This document shows positions 47,901-60,096 of a stretch of 64,000 nt of DNA, in pieces. Source of the DNA: Meloidogyne chitwoodi (lineage: Eukaryota > Nematoda > Chromadorea > Rhabditida > Meloidogynidae); the NCBI GenBank assembly GCA_015183035.1, contig JACZZP010000019.1, positions 620,001 to 684,000 of the forward strand, in the 5' to 3' direction. Under the pieces are notes generated by a model. The model made no database searches and was not told the origin of the DNA. It saw only the letters and a list, made by a program, of their open reading frames with translations. The translations under genes were made by a program, and so were the position numbers. Each line of letters begins with the position of its first letter. Within the stretch, counting starts at the first letter, position 1.

Positions 47901-48600
47901 CAAATAAGAAGAGATATTTGGACTCCTTCGAACTAATTCGAATGAAGGCATTTATTTTAAAATAAAATATAAAAAAGAAAGCATGAGCGATTAGTCTTTT
48001 AAAAATTTAAATTTAATTGAGATAGAATAAAAATTATGCAAAAGCAATATAAAATTCTTATTTTTCTACATGTTTTTTACTGTCTTCTTCCTGATATTTA
48101 AACATTTTGAAAATCTTATCTAAATATAATCTAAATATAAATTGAATTTAAATAAGCCTAATTTTATTATTTGTATTTAAAAATAAATTTAAAAATAAAT
48201 AAAAATATATTATAATTTCTAAAAATAGTAGAAGCAACTAACGTTTAACTAAGCAATGTTTCAATTGATTGTTATGATGGAACGCTTTTAATTTAATTTA
48301 GAATTTTAAAATTTTATTATAGCGCAGCAGTTAGCGCAATAATATAAGTAGAAAGAATTATTTTATTTATTATTTTTTATAAAAATAATATTATTTATTT
48401 TTATTTAAATAAATAAATTTAATATTTTAAAAAATAATTTTTTGAAGTTAAATATATATTGTTTTTATACAGAATAATAAAATAACAATTATAGTTTTCA
48501 ATATTTTGTCATATTAAACACTTTCCTTAAGCAATAAGAAATCGCAATATACAACAGAACAAACAAAAAACTTGCAAGTGCCTAGAAATTGCGTAGTTTG
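44921..48600. other. AT-rich region with weak coding hints only
   Basis: 45,050-45,180 is less AT-rich and open in more than one frame, but no family is recognised. 46,422-46,760 is an open frame of 112 aa on the plus strand with Lys/Asn-rich composition and no recognisable domain; its antisense is also open, so I do not call a gene. 47,270-47,570 resembles 28,640-28,960. 47,629-47,740 and 47,951-48,060 are copies of the family at 34,310. Confidence 0.45.
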
Positions 48601-48625
48601 TTGAACAATATGTAAAACATTTTAA

Positions 48626-48895
48626 TGGTCTACAAGATCCCCTGATCTTAACATAATTGAAAGTGTTTGGTCTATCATTGTGATAATTTTACATTAAATT
48701 ATATTTAAAGTTTGATAATTTATCATTAAAATTGAAAGTCTATAAATACGGCATTAACAAAAAGAATTGGGGCCGAATTTCAAGACGCAGAGAGAGCTTC
48801 CTCAGCGACATACGATCAGCTATAGCAAATTGGAAAGACTTATTACGAAAGCTGGCGAGTGAAGAACGCAAACAAGCTAATTAGACTTCGAAAAT
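48626..48895 (+). pseudogene. Tc1/mariner transposase fragment
   Basis: 48,626-48,679 reads SPDLNIIESVW, the highly conserved block that contains the third catalytic acidic residue of Tc1/mariner DDE transposases. Downstream, 48,740-48,880 has VYKYG and then a charged helical stretch that could be the C-terminal tail, but with frame breaks. The upstream DDE residues and terminal repeats are not recognisable. A decayed scrap. Confidence 0.6.
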
Positions 48896-49399
48896 TTCCA
48901 GACCGAAAAAAGACTGGAAAAATTCATCGAGTGAGCTGAATCTCTTATTCGTTCACTGAGAGATCATCAAAACGATACGTTTTTATTATTATATTTTAAA
49001 AATATATTTATTTTTTATAAGTTCAAAACTTTTTTTATTTTTAAAATATTATTATTCCAAATTAAATCATTAGTAATTTTAAAGAGGTATTAAACTTGTA
49101 TTTCTTTAACAAAAGCGAATATGAAAGAGATCTCCAGATCATCACAAAATTAGTCTATAAGGAAGAAATCACCAAGTCCTATCAATTATACAGACGTAAA
49201 TAAAATAAATTTATTTTAGTAATTCTAAAATATAAATTAAAAATTATTATAAAATTAAAAAAAAAGATATTCGAAATAATTAATTTAAAATATTGCTCTT
49301 CACGAATTAACCTACGTTAACAAAAAATTATTTTATTATTATTATCGAAAATAGAATTTGAAAATATAATGAGAGTATGCACTGAAACAATAATAAAAA

Positions 49400-52300
49400 A
49401 TATAAAATAAATTATCTTAATAAAATATAAAAATAATATATGCAAAATAATTAATTAATTCTATATTAAATTTTTATTTTTAATATTTTATTAGATTGAC
49501 TTTTAAAATAGCCAATGGCGACCACACAGGAATTAATTTTGAGCTACCTACTTACAGAACTTTGAAAGAAAAAGGAACAAAAGATGTGCTTATTTTTCTA
49601 AGAAACTTTGTTTATATATTTTAATTACTCCATGTAAAAAGCTCTCATTTACATAATAGGAAATAATTAAAACGAAATGACTCATTTCTACGGAAAAATA
49701 CATAATTATAATTAACAAAATATCAGAAATTTTTTTCCTTGAAAAAGTAAAACATTTATCCACAATTTCTTGATTTAGGAGAGAGGATTAAAACAAAGTA
49801 ATTTATTAAAAATAATTTTAAAAAAATTTAAAAAAATAAACGAACAAATTTATTAATTAAATATATAAAAATAATTTAATTAAAATTATTCACAACATTT
49901 TTGATATAAAAAATACATTAAAAAATAAAAATAATTTTATCTACAACAATGCAGAAAAATTTTTCAACTTCAATTTTTATGAAACATTTTAAATATTCTT
50001 CGATTTTTTTAATTCTAAATTAAAAGTTTTAAACTATTATCTCTAAATAAAATGGCCATAAAATTTTAAATTCGGTTTGCTATTGTCAAAATGAACAAAA
50101 AATGAAAAATTTTAGCCAATAAATTTAAAAAAAACAATAATTAATAAAAAAAATGTTTTATTAAAATTAAATTTAATTTTTGTTATTCTTTTAAATAAAT
50201 TTAAAAATTAGTTTTCTACTTGCCTTTTTACGATCTACTTGTTCAAGGCCAATGATACTATTTGATCACAAAAATCAAATTATTGCTAAAATATTTAAAT
50301 AATGTGTATCTAAATAGAATATCAATGAACGGAACTTTCTACACTATTACATAATGTATTAATTAATTTAATAATTTTTACCAGGTAGTGCTTTTCGGCT
50401 CGGAACCGAGATAATGTCAAGAGAAGTTCTTACCTTTAATGTAAAATAAATTAAAAATATTCAAATTATTTTTTGAAAAAACATGATGATGCTTTGAATG
50501 AATGTTTTTAAGATGAAATTCGTCTAGAAATTATCTCAGATAACAATGAGACTGAAAAAATGATAAAAATATAAATTAAATTATCTTAATAAAATATAAT
50601 AATATAAATTTATTTATCGAAATTGAACTAATTTTTGTTAATTAGAGAAATGATGCGTTTACACGCCTTTACTCAAAGTATCTGATTTTATTATTTATTT
50701 TGAAAATTAAAAATTTTAATAAATTAATATTTTATAATTTATATATAATTTTAAAAATTAATTTAATTTATACTTAGTAAAGTGAACTATTAAAATTTAT
50801 CTGATTACCTTCACCTTTTTTCATAAATATGTTAACCATTATTTTTTTATTTTTTAAAATTTTATAATTTAGAATGGGGAAAAAAATTTTATTTTAAAGC
50901 ACCTCTTATTTATGGACCTTCAATTACATCAAAAATTCTGCAATTAAACCGATACTTAAGTATCAACAAAAAGTTTTTTAATTTAAAAATTCTAAAAAAT
51001 TAAATTTTTTTTTATTATTTTATTGCCCAAAATGTCTGAACAAAAAAATTTTTTGTACTAATTTACTTTCGAAAAAAAAATATTAAAATTTTATAATTAA
51101 TTTTAAAATTTATTTATCGATATTATACTGTGTTAACAAGAGAATTGATGTGTTTACTCGCCTAATCTCAAATCTCGGATTTAATATTTTTAAATTAAAA
51201 ATATTAATAAAATTATTTATAAAAATTTAGCAATTAATCCTACCCGAAGATGTTATCAGAAATATTCCTTTTTGGTAATTCTAGCGTTTTTAAATTTTTT
51301 TGCATTAATCTACGAGATAATAGATATAACGTAATTATTCCTAATAAATTTAAATATAATGTATTAAAATAAGTAATAAATTAAAAAATTGTTTTGGTGC
51401 AATTAAGGAAATTGAGAGTGACAATTGAGAACTTAACAAGAAAAATTATAAATTTACCTATAAAGGTTTCAGCTTGGATTTAAAAATTGCAGCAATTTAT
51501 TTATTTAATAATTATTTAAAATATTAAAATTTAAAAATATTTAGAATTGAACAAATTAATTTTTTAAAATTGATAAAATTAATAATTTAAAAATATACCT
51601 AGAAATAACTCATGATGAAATTGCCTTATATGACTTTAAAAGCATTTAATATTTTTATAATATAGTTGAAGTAAAACAATTGGAATGGCGATGGAACATT
51701 TAAAGGTTGATCAACAAATAAAAATATTGGGCATTTAATTTTATTAGCACCAAGAAATTTCCTACAAATATATAATATCAACATCTTGGTAAAACAGACA
51801 ACCATACTCAATATATTCCAAAATATAAAATTCTTAATATATTTAAAAATTAACATTTTTATTAAATTTTTACTACACTGAACAAATCAAACCGTATGGA
51901 AAATACATTATCATATTACATAGATTTGAAGAAAAAATAAAATTTTTAATATTAAATTTACTTAAATATTTTTATTTATTTAATTTAATTTGTAAATAAT
52001 TTTAAACATAACATTAAAATATAATTTAAAAAATTTATACAAATATTACTAATTATTAAGAAAATTTTTTATTCACATTTAGATGTTTAGTTCCAACGAG
52101 CATAAATTACGTTCTATTGAAACTTTTTTTTTTTAATTTTTAAATTTATTTTTTATATAAAGTGAGCTTTTACAGTTTAAATTTGAAAAAAAACAATATT
52201 AAAAATTATAGATCTAATTTTAAAAAATTAAAATATGTATGTACTTTTTAAAAATGATTTTTGTATGAAATAAATAAAATTCTAACTGAAGGTAACGAAA

Positions 52301-53070
52301 TTTTAGTTTATAACATTTGATTATTATGTCAATGAAATATTTTGATAGAAATTATTTTTTAAATTACAATTAATATTTTAAAATTAAAATATAATTTAAA
52401 TAATTAAATTGATTAAATTTAAAATTAGTAAAGTGAATAAAATTTATCTGATTTTCATTTTTCAAAAATTCTGTTTTTGGAATTGATAAAATAATTAAAG
52501 AAGTGAGAGTCAAATAGGTAATCTAAAATTTAAGTATGTAAAATATTTTATTAATTTATAATATTTTCCAAATTTAATATAAAATAAAAAATAAAATTTT
52601 TTTTAATTTTGAACAAAATAAATTTTAATAAAATTTTATAATTAATTTTTAAATTAATTTATCGAAATGAAACTATTATATAATTTTTGTTAACAAGAAT
52701 ATTGATGCGTTTATTCGCCTTTACTCAAAATAACAGATATTATTTTAAATTTTAATATTTTAAATTAAAAATTTTAATATAATTATTTATAAAAATTTAG
52801 GAATTAATTCTACCCCAATGTGTCATCAAAAATAACCCTACTGGTATTTTGAGCATTTGTTAAAATTTTATTAAAATAAACTACGAGATAATAAGGATTT
52901 TATTAATTTAAATGTGCTTTTTTTACTTTATGTTTTGATTTAGCAAATAATGATATGTTGAATACCACACAAATAAACTGACTACATTCAGCAAAACAAA
53001 TTAATGAAGTAACCCAGCGTAGCTGGCAAAAAGAGAATGTATAACCATGCTGACCTAATAAAGTCGTTGA
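49400..53070. repeat. Large direct repeat, copy 2
   Basis: Partner of 21,470-25,500, same orientation. It ends with the shared agcctagctggcaaaaaga-like motif (53,010 vs 25,445). It lacks the GTCGACT solo LTR and carries a private segment of about 600 bp near 49,770-50,370. No gene seen. Confidence 0.8.
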
Positions 53071-56000
53071 AAAAACTATATATGTATTTATGTTTTACTA
53101 AAATAATTTTAATTATATATCTATTATAAAAAAATTTAAAATAGAAATAAAACATATGATGAGAATGAATGTTGGAAAATATACTCTAATGAAATCAATT
53201 TCAACTTTGCTTTTAAAAAATGAAAATGTATTGTTGTTTATGTATATCAATGAATTTTTTAAAATATAAATAAGAATAAAATTTAATTTTTAAAATTTTC
53301 ACATGTATAATTAAAAAATATGGACTAATCGGTTAAAAGATTACTGGAAGAAAAAAATTGTTAACGACACATAAAAGAATATTGTTTTATTTATTCAATC
53401 TAAATGAAATTGATTCTTACTTAATAGGTATTCGTTTTATTACCATTTGTATAATAAACTTATTTAAACTTTTTTATTTAGAAGGCATTATAATGTTTTC
53501 ATCTAGAAAAGAATCAAAACATTTTTCAAATACAAAACTTGAATATGAAAATTCATTCAACATATATGCAAGCATTGTACTATAGCAGTGTAATATAATC
53601 ATAATAATATTAAAAATACAAATTTTATTTATTTAAATTAAATTTTCAAATTTATCAATTTATTAAGGAGCATTAAAAGCAATGTTCAAATTTTAAATTA
53701 ATTATTAAATTAAATAATTTAAATATATTCTATCTTCAATTATATAAAAATATTTATTATTAATTAAATTTATTTAATATAAAATTTACTAATGAAAATA
53801 TCAGTGAATTTTTCGGACACAAGGGAGCTGCATCTAACTTCCCGTGCATTTACTAGAATAAAATAAATTAATTCAATAATAACACCTATTTATTTTAATT
53901 CAAATTTATTTAATATAAAATTTAATAATGAAAATATCGTGCATTTTTTAGAAATAAAAGAAAAGTGTTATATTAAATTTGATTACATCATATCTAATTC
54001 AAATATAATAACATTTGTTATATTTAAATTTATTTATATAAAATTTAATACTTGGTAAAATCAATGCAATTTTGGACATCAAGGAGCCTCGTCTAATTTC
54101 CCGTGCATTTAATAGAATAAAATAAATTAATTCAATTTAAAAAATAATTATTAATTAAATTTATTTAATAAAAAATTAATAATGGAAATAAGTAGTCGAG
54201 AACAGTATCAAATTATATTTAAATTTTTAGTATAAATTATTAAATTAATTCAATTATATAATAATATTTGTTATATTTAAATTTATTTAATATAAAATTT
54301 AATACTTTGTAAATACATTCGAATAGTAAGTAAAATAAGTCGTGAGGCAAAAGGAGTCAGAAAAAAGAACTATCGAAAATTAAAAAAGGTATGGAAGCGG
54401 CAAAAGTTGAAGGAGAAGGATAGAATTTATTAAGCTTTTTCAAATTTGTATATTTTTATTAATAGTAGTCCAATGCATAAACAAGATGAAGCCCTTCTCA
54501 AAGACATAAATATATTTTAATAATTATGTATTTTTTAAAAATAAATATATTTTAATAATTTAAGTATTTATACTTTATAAATAAATATTTTAATAATTAT
54601 TTATTCATTATAAAATAAATATATTTTAATCATTATTTATACTTTAAATATTTTCATAATTATTTATACTTTATTTAGTCAAATTTATTTAAAATTACCA
54701 CAAAATTTAAGACTTTAATCATGAGCGGTGCCGAAAACAATAAATAAATTCGTAAATATAATAAATCTAAATAATTAAAGAGATCTGTTTTGGAAAGTGA
54801 AGCAAAAGAATTATAATTTTATAATAATAAAATATTAATATTGTAATTAAAATATTAAATTTATATTGAATATTTTAACATTTGTTAAGACAGCATTTCA
54901 GTAATTTAGTAAGAATTAATTTAAGTCATATGTATATTAAATTTAATATAAAGTAATCTTAAATTAATAGTTCGAAATTTATTAATATTAACTATTAAAA
55001 TTATTTTTCCAAAATTATCAAAATTTAAAAATAAATTTTAATTCTGCAAATGTATTGTTTCAGTTATATTTAAACGTTATTTATTTTTTATTTACATTTT
55101 AATTTATAATAAAAAATAAATGTTATTTTTTATTTAAAATTATATACTATTTTTAAAATTTAATGTGAAAAAAAAATTCAAAAAAAGTCGACTATATACT
55201 AATTATGTCCTACTAATACAATAAATTGTTATAAAATGTAAATATTTTAATATTAATGTGGAACAGATAATGTGTAACATTCGGATTCTGAATAACTCTA
55301 GAGACTATTTTATTGATTAAATTTATGAATAAAAAGTTGTTTTATAGCATGCTGTAGATTTATTTTTATAATTTTTTAATTTTATTAATTATATTTTAAA
55401 AAACTTTAATAGATGAATATTAATATAAAATGTAATTATTTTATATTTTAAATTAATATGTATCTCTTTTTAAAATAACAAAAATAATATTAAATAAATA
55501 AGAAATTATCATTATTTTTAATATAATATTTTAAAAAATCACCAAGTGAAATGGAATTTCAGAAAAAACAATAAACGCCTACAAACTTTGTTTAACTTTC
55601 AATATTAATAATATATAGGCGATTAAAATTAATTATTTGAATACGACATGACAGGACAGAAAATAATTTCTGGGAATTGTGGTCACTCATAAGAATAATT
55701 TATGCCGAGCAGTTTGGGCTCATTTTGGACATTCAAATAAGACAAATAATTTAATTTTAAATGATTAAATTAAATATAACAAAATATTTTAATAAATATT
55801 TTGTATTTTAAAAATTGAAGTATCAAACTTTCAGTTTGAGGAAAAATAATAAATTAAATAAATCACAAAGTTTCATCAATCAAAAGAATAAATGTCAAAA
55901 TAATAAACTTTATTATTTCTAAAACAACAATTTTAAACTAGTGAAAATAATATATTTAAATTGAAAAATTTAAATATTATTATTCTCAAGGAAATTAAAA

Positions 56001-57300
56001 TTAAGCAAAGTCATATATTTATGTATGTGGCTTATAAAAAACGATCTTTTACATCATTAAAAAATAAAAGATGTTTATTTAAAAATATTTTATAATAATT
56101 AAATATGATTAAATAAATTAATATTTGATATAAACAATTCAACTTATACTAGTTTATGGATTGACTCATTTAAACTAACTTATCGAAAAGATATTACAAG
56201 AGTAACTGGCTTAAAATAAATAACGACATTGAAGAACTATTATAAAACAAATTATATTTCTTAATAAAAATAAAACTTCAAATTTTAATGAACTGGTTAT
56301 TCAAAAAATATTTTCACATACATATGTGCTCTCAAGAAGGTTTTATATTATAACATTTTAATATTATAACATTTTATATTAAAAATTTTTAGTTGAAAAT
56401 AATAAAGAGTGTGAACAAAAAAAAATGAACCTAAGTATATTGAATCATTTCAAATCAATTTTTAACAATAAATTGATATTTGCAATTTTTTGCAAGCAAG
56501 GTTTATGCAATAAATCGTTTTTTAATTACTAAATTACACCAGACACCAAGGAAAAAGCAAGATTATTGCCAAATTTTTTTATATTTTATAATTTTTAAAT
56601 TTTATTATAAAAATTTTTTAATTCTTAAATATAATTTTAATAAGGAAATACAGCCCAAATGGCGACACCTAGTTAAAAATACAATTAAAAATCGCGAAAA
56701 ACGCGCTATTCAAAGTGAAAATCAAACAAATGATTTGCATAAGTTATTTATAGCTGAAAATTTATCAGTTTTTACAAGAATAAAAATCTCGAATCCGTCG
56801 GAATGAGAAGGAAATCAACGAAATACAACAACGATTGATAAACGAACAAGTTAAATGAAGAACAGAAAAATATGAGAAATTACAGGATATTTTTGCCAAA
56901 AAATAAATTTTTCTTTTAATAAAATTTATTTTTTATTTTAATATTTTTTAATCTAATTTTTTTTTAAATAATTTTTCATTAATTATTTTTTATTATTACA
57001 TTATTTTTATTTTGTAACTTTAATACTAATTTTTTAAAAAGCTTCTTAAAAAAAGATTTTTTAATTTTTAAAATACAAATAATATTTTTTGTCAACTTTT
57101 AAAAAATTATTTTAAATTTAATTTTTAATTTTAGAACAAAAAATATTGACAAATTAAACATTTTAAAAAGGAAAAGTTATTTGTCAAATATAAGTATACT
57201 ACTAACGTACAGTTAATAAAACAGGTAATTAAGAAAGATGGTGCAAAATGGTGGCAAAAACTCAAAATAAAAAAATGGCCAAATTATTTTAGATAAATTT
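53071..57300. other. AT-rich non-coding region
   Basis: 53,815-53,880 and 54,070-54,135 are related copies (gaca-caaggagc, ttcccgtgcattta). 54,530-54,680 is an AT-rich tandem of aataaatatattttaataat units. 56,480-56,806 is an open 108-aa frame whose second half (about NKEIQPKWRHLV onward) has mixed composition, but nothing supports it as a gene. No other coding sequence identified. Confidence 0.5.
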
Positions 57301-57491
57301 CAACACGCCTATCCTTCAGAATAATTTATTATAATAAAATTAATAAATTTATTTATTTTTTCAACTAAATTTTAGGAATATTATTTTACTTAAAAAAAAA
57401 ATAAAAATATTAATAAAATAAAATTAAAAATGAACAAGTAACAAACAACTTTTAAAATAAAAAATAACACCTTCTTGAAAAATTTTAATAA

Positions 57492-58088
57492 TTATTTTTT
57501 ATTAGGACGGTAGCGACGGCTAGTCGACGCATCGTGACAATGGCAAGACTGTCGATTATCATTTCGAGCGGCGTAGTAATAACGAGCTCGCTCGCGGTTA
57601 TAATAACCGCGGTTTTTATTATTACGATGGTGACCGCGGTAATTTCCAAAATTTCTCTCCATTTGATTTATGGGCTGATGCTTATCCTGAATATTTTCTG
57701 GGGTATTTTTAGGTTTTGCAATTTCCCCGTTTTCCTTTATTACCTTCTCAGGTTCTGGACTGCTGCTTAGAGATAATTCGTCTATTGCCTTATTAGTAAC
57801 AATGTCGTCCATTTTAGCCGCTAAATTTAATAAATTTTCATTTTGCTCGGCTATTGTTGTTTCAAGACTTTTATTATTTTCTTTAATAATTTTTTGAATA
57901 TTGGCCAAGATTGAATCATGGATTTTTGGCATTAAGTCCTGAATATAAGCACGAGTGGTCTCGTGGCAATCCTTAACAATATCTACAGTAAACCACTTCT
58001 TTTTTTCCTCCACTTTCTTTGTTTCAGTGGGAGTATCGGTCATAAGGATGTCGTTATTTAATATACTTATCATGTTTGTCTCCGACAT
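57492..58088 (-). CDS. Retroelement 3' ORF: coiled-coil and Arg/Tyr/Gly-rich protein
   Basis: 198 aa from ATG at 58,088, beginning 225 nt after the pol stop. Residues 35-105 look helical or coiled-coil (ILANIQKIIKENNKSLETT). The C-terminal 60 residues are rich in Arg, Asn, Gly and Tyr (RGHHRNNKNRGYYNRERARY) and end in a His/Cys patch (SCHCHDAST). The tail resembles an RNA-binding, nucleocapsid-like region, so this may be a displaced Gag/NC-type protein or an accessory RNA-binding factor. Its position after pol is where env is expected, and the Env-like domain is instead upstream. No known family is recognised. The spacer before it contains an A-run of about 20 on the coding strand. Confidence 0.6.
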   Translation of the reverse strand: MSETNMISILNNDILMTDTPTETKKVEEKKKWFTVDIVKDCHETTRAYIQDLMPKIHDSILANIQKIIKENNKSLETTIAEQNENLLNLAAKMDDIVTNKAIDELSLSSSPEPEKVIKENGEIAKPKNTPENIQDKHQPINQMERNFGNYRGHHRNNKNRGYYNRERARYYYAARNDNRQSCHCHDASTSRRYRPNKK

Positions 58089-58312
58089 TTGTTTTTAAAG
58101 AATTATTAAAATATTTAGCTAAAATTATAATTAATAAAAAAATTAAAAAGTTTGAAGGTGAAGAGAAATATTTAGACAAGGAGTGAAAAAGAATTAAAAA
58201 TTAATTGTTTAAAAGAAATACAAATTTAAAAAAAGTTTGGGGGAAAAAAAGAAAAACTTTAATTAATTAAAAAATAAAAGAATTATATATAATTTTTTTT
58301 TTTTTTTTTTTT

Positions 58313-58731
58313 TTAAATTTGTTCCAACTGAGTAGTAGGAAAATGTTCTCGTATACTTTTTCGTCGAGATTTTATATGGTCGATGTGGATCGCCTTCTCT
58401 TCCCCATTACAATTTATTATGTAAATCCTTTCTCCCATTGGTCGAACAATAATTCCAGGTAGCCAATCTTTGTTTACCAATGTCCAGACAAGATCATCTT
58501 TTGAAAAAAATTTCCTTGTAGCTGATAACGGAGTTCTCTTCTCTACCGAAATTTTTGGCTCTCGCTTTTTTCGGCGTATTTTATCTAGTTGAGTTAACAT
58601 GTCCCTTTTGAACATCCTATAAGCAGGTGACTCTCCTAGTTTAGGGATAGGGGATGCTCGATACTCTTTTAAAAATGTTTGCATAGCCGAATTTATATCA
58701 TATTTTTCCTCAATTAATTTTTTCATGCCTT
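58313..58731 (-). CDS. Ty3-type integrase C-terminal part, after the solo LTR
   Basis: The frame continues the integrase beyond the insertion. It starts within the duplicated CCTT target and includes TFLKEYRASPIPKLGESPAY, the conserved YR-TP---G-SP block that follows the catalytic core. A C-terminal SH3-like region follows (DLVWTLVNKDWLPGIIVRP). Terminates at 58,313. Removing the insertion and one copy of the 4-bp duplication brings this segment into the same frame as the upstream integrase. Confidence 0.85.
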
Positions 58732-60096
58732 TGTCACAGAACCTAAAAGTTAGGTTCTGAATAAATAAATTAATTAATAATAGGTAAAAATAAAATTAAA
58801 AATTAAATAAATTAATTAATTAATTAAAAATAATAAATAAATATATTTAAATTAATTTAATAAATAAATAAAAATATTAAAAATAAATAAAAATAATAAA
58901 AAAGAAAAATACAAAAATAAACTTGAATTACAAAAATACAAAAATATTTAAATAAATACAAAATTTATAAATTTGGTCTTAAAATAAAGATTAGACATTT
59001 TTCTAAAATCAGTAGTAGAAAAAAGTCTGTACGATATTTTTAGACTGAAATATGAGGCCTAAACCAAACCAATAAAAATAAAAAATTAAAGTGCAAAATT
59101 GTTCAATTTTTTGATCAAAATAAAACAATTAATCACTTCTCTTTTTCTTTTAATTTTCAAGAATTAGCTATTAGCTAACAAATTCTCCCAAACAAAAAAT
59201 ATAAAAAAGAGTGGGAAGAAATAAATAATTAAAAAGTAAAATTAAAAGAAATAGCCCACTCAAAATAATTAAATAATAAACTTTATCTTTCTTTTAGAAT
59301 TTTTTAGTGTGATAGACTAATAGTGTTTACAATTAAATTTTAATTGGCCAACTGGAAATAAATATATGGCAATTGTTAATCGTCCAATTAAAATTAAACA
59401 ATTTACTAATAAAACAAAGAATATTATTATTAGAAATACAAATAAAAATATTGGCAAATTGAACAAAAACTTTTTAATTATATTTTTTGAACTAAATGCA
59501 CTTTTAGAAAGAATTTTATTATATCAAAATGACAACTGTTTAAAAGAATTAAAGAAATAATTAACAAAAATATATTAGATATATAATGTTTAAAAGTTAC
59601 CCAATTTTATCTCATTTTATTTTTTTTATTAATTTTATAAAAACTTTAATTAAATTTTGTATTTTTAATAAATAAATAAATAAATATTATTCTTTTTAAA
59701 TTTTTTTTTTTTTTATTCCCAACTTTTAATATTTCAAATTTTTAATTAAATTTTGTTTTAAATAAATAAATAAATACATATATATTATAAATTAATATCC
59801 AATTTCCTAGTTCACAATTTTTAAATTTAAATATTCGTTTTTAAACATTTTAATTGAGTTTAATTACCCAAGTTTAAGTTTGAGTTTGAGAATTAATAAT
59901 ATTAACTACTACAAAAGCTACAAAAAAGAAATCTACAATTACATCAACCACAAAAACGAAGAAAAACGATTTGTTTCTCCTTCTATTATTTACAACATAA
60001 TAGATTTATTCTTTATTATAGAAAGAAAAATAATCAGCTTTGACTGATTTTGAATTTGATTGGTTAGTTTTTAAATTATTCTAGGTATCTCGAACA
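58732..60096 (+). mobile_element. Solo LTR (1,365 bp) inserted in the integrase gene
   Basis: Ends TGTCACAG...CGAACA (TG...CA), flanked by 4-bp direct repeats CCTT (58,728-58,731 and 60,097-60,100). Excising it restores an uninterrupted integrase frame, which confirms the boundaries. Near its left end a perfect 10-bp inverted repeat with a 3-nt loop (cagaacctaa / ttaggttctg, 58,738-58,760) can form a hairpin. The interior is AT-rich, with no pol-like coding. It differs from the LTR of the BEL element and from the GTCGACT solo LTR, so at least a third LTR family is present. Confidence 0.82.
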
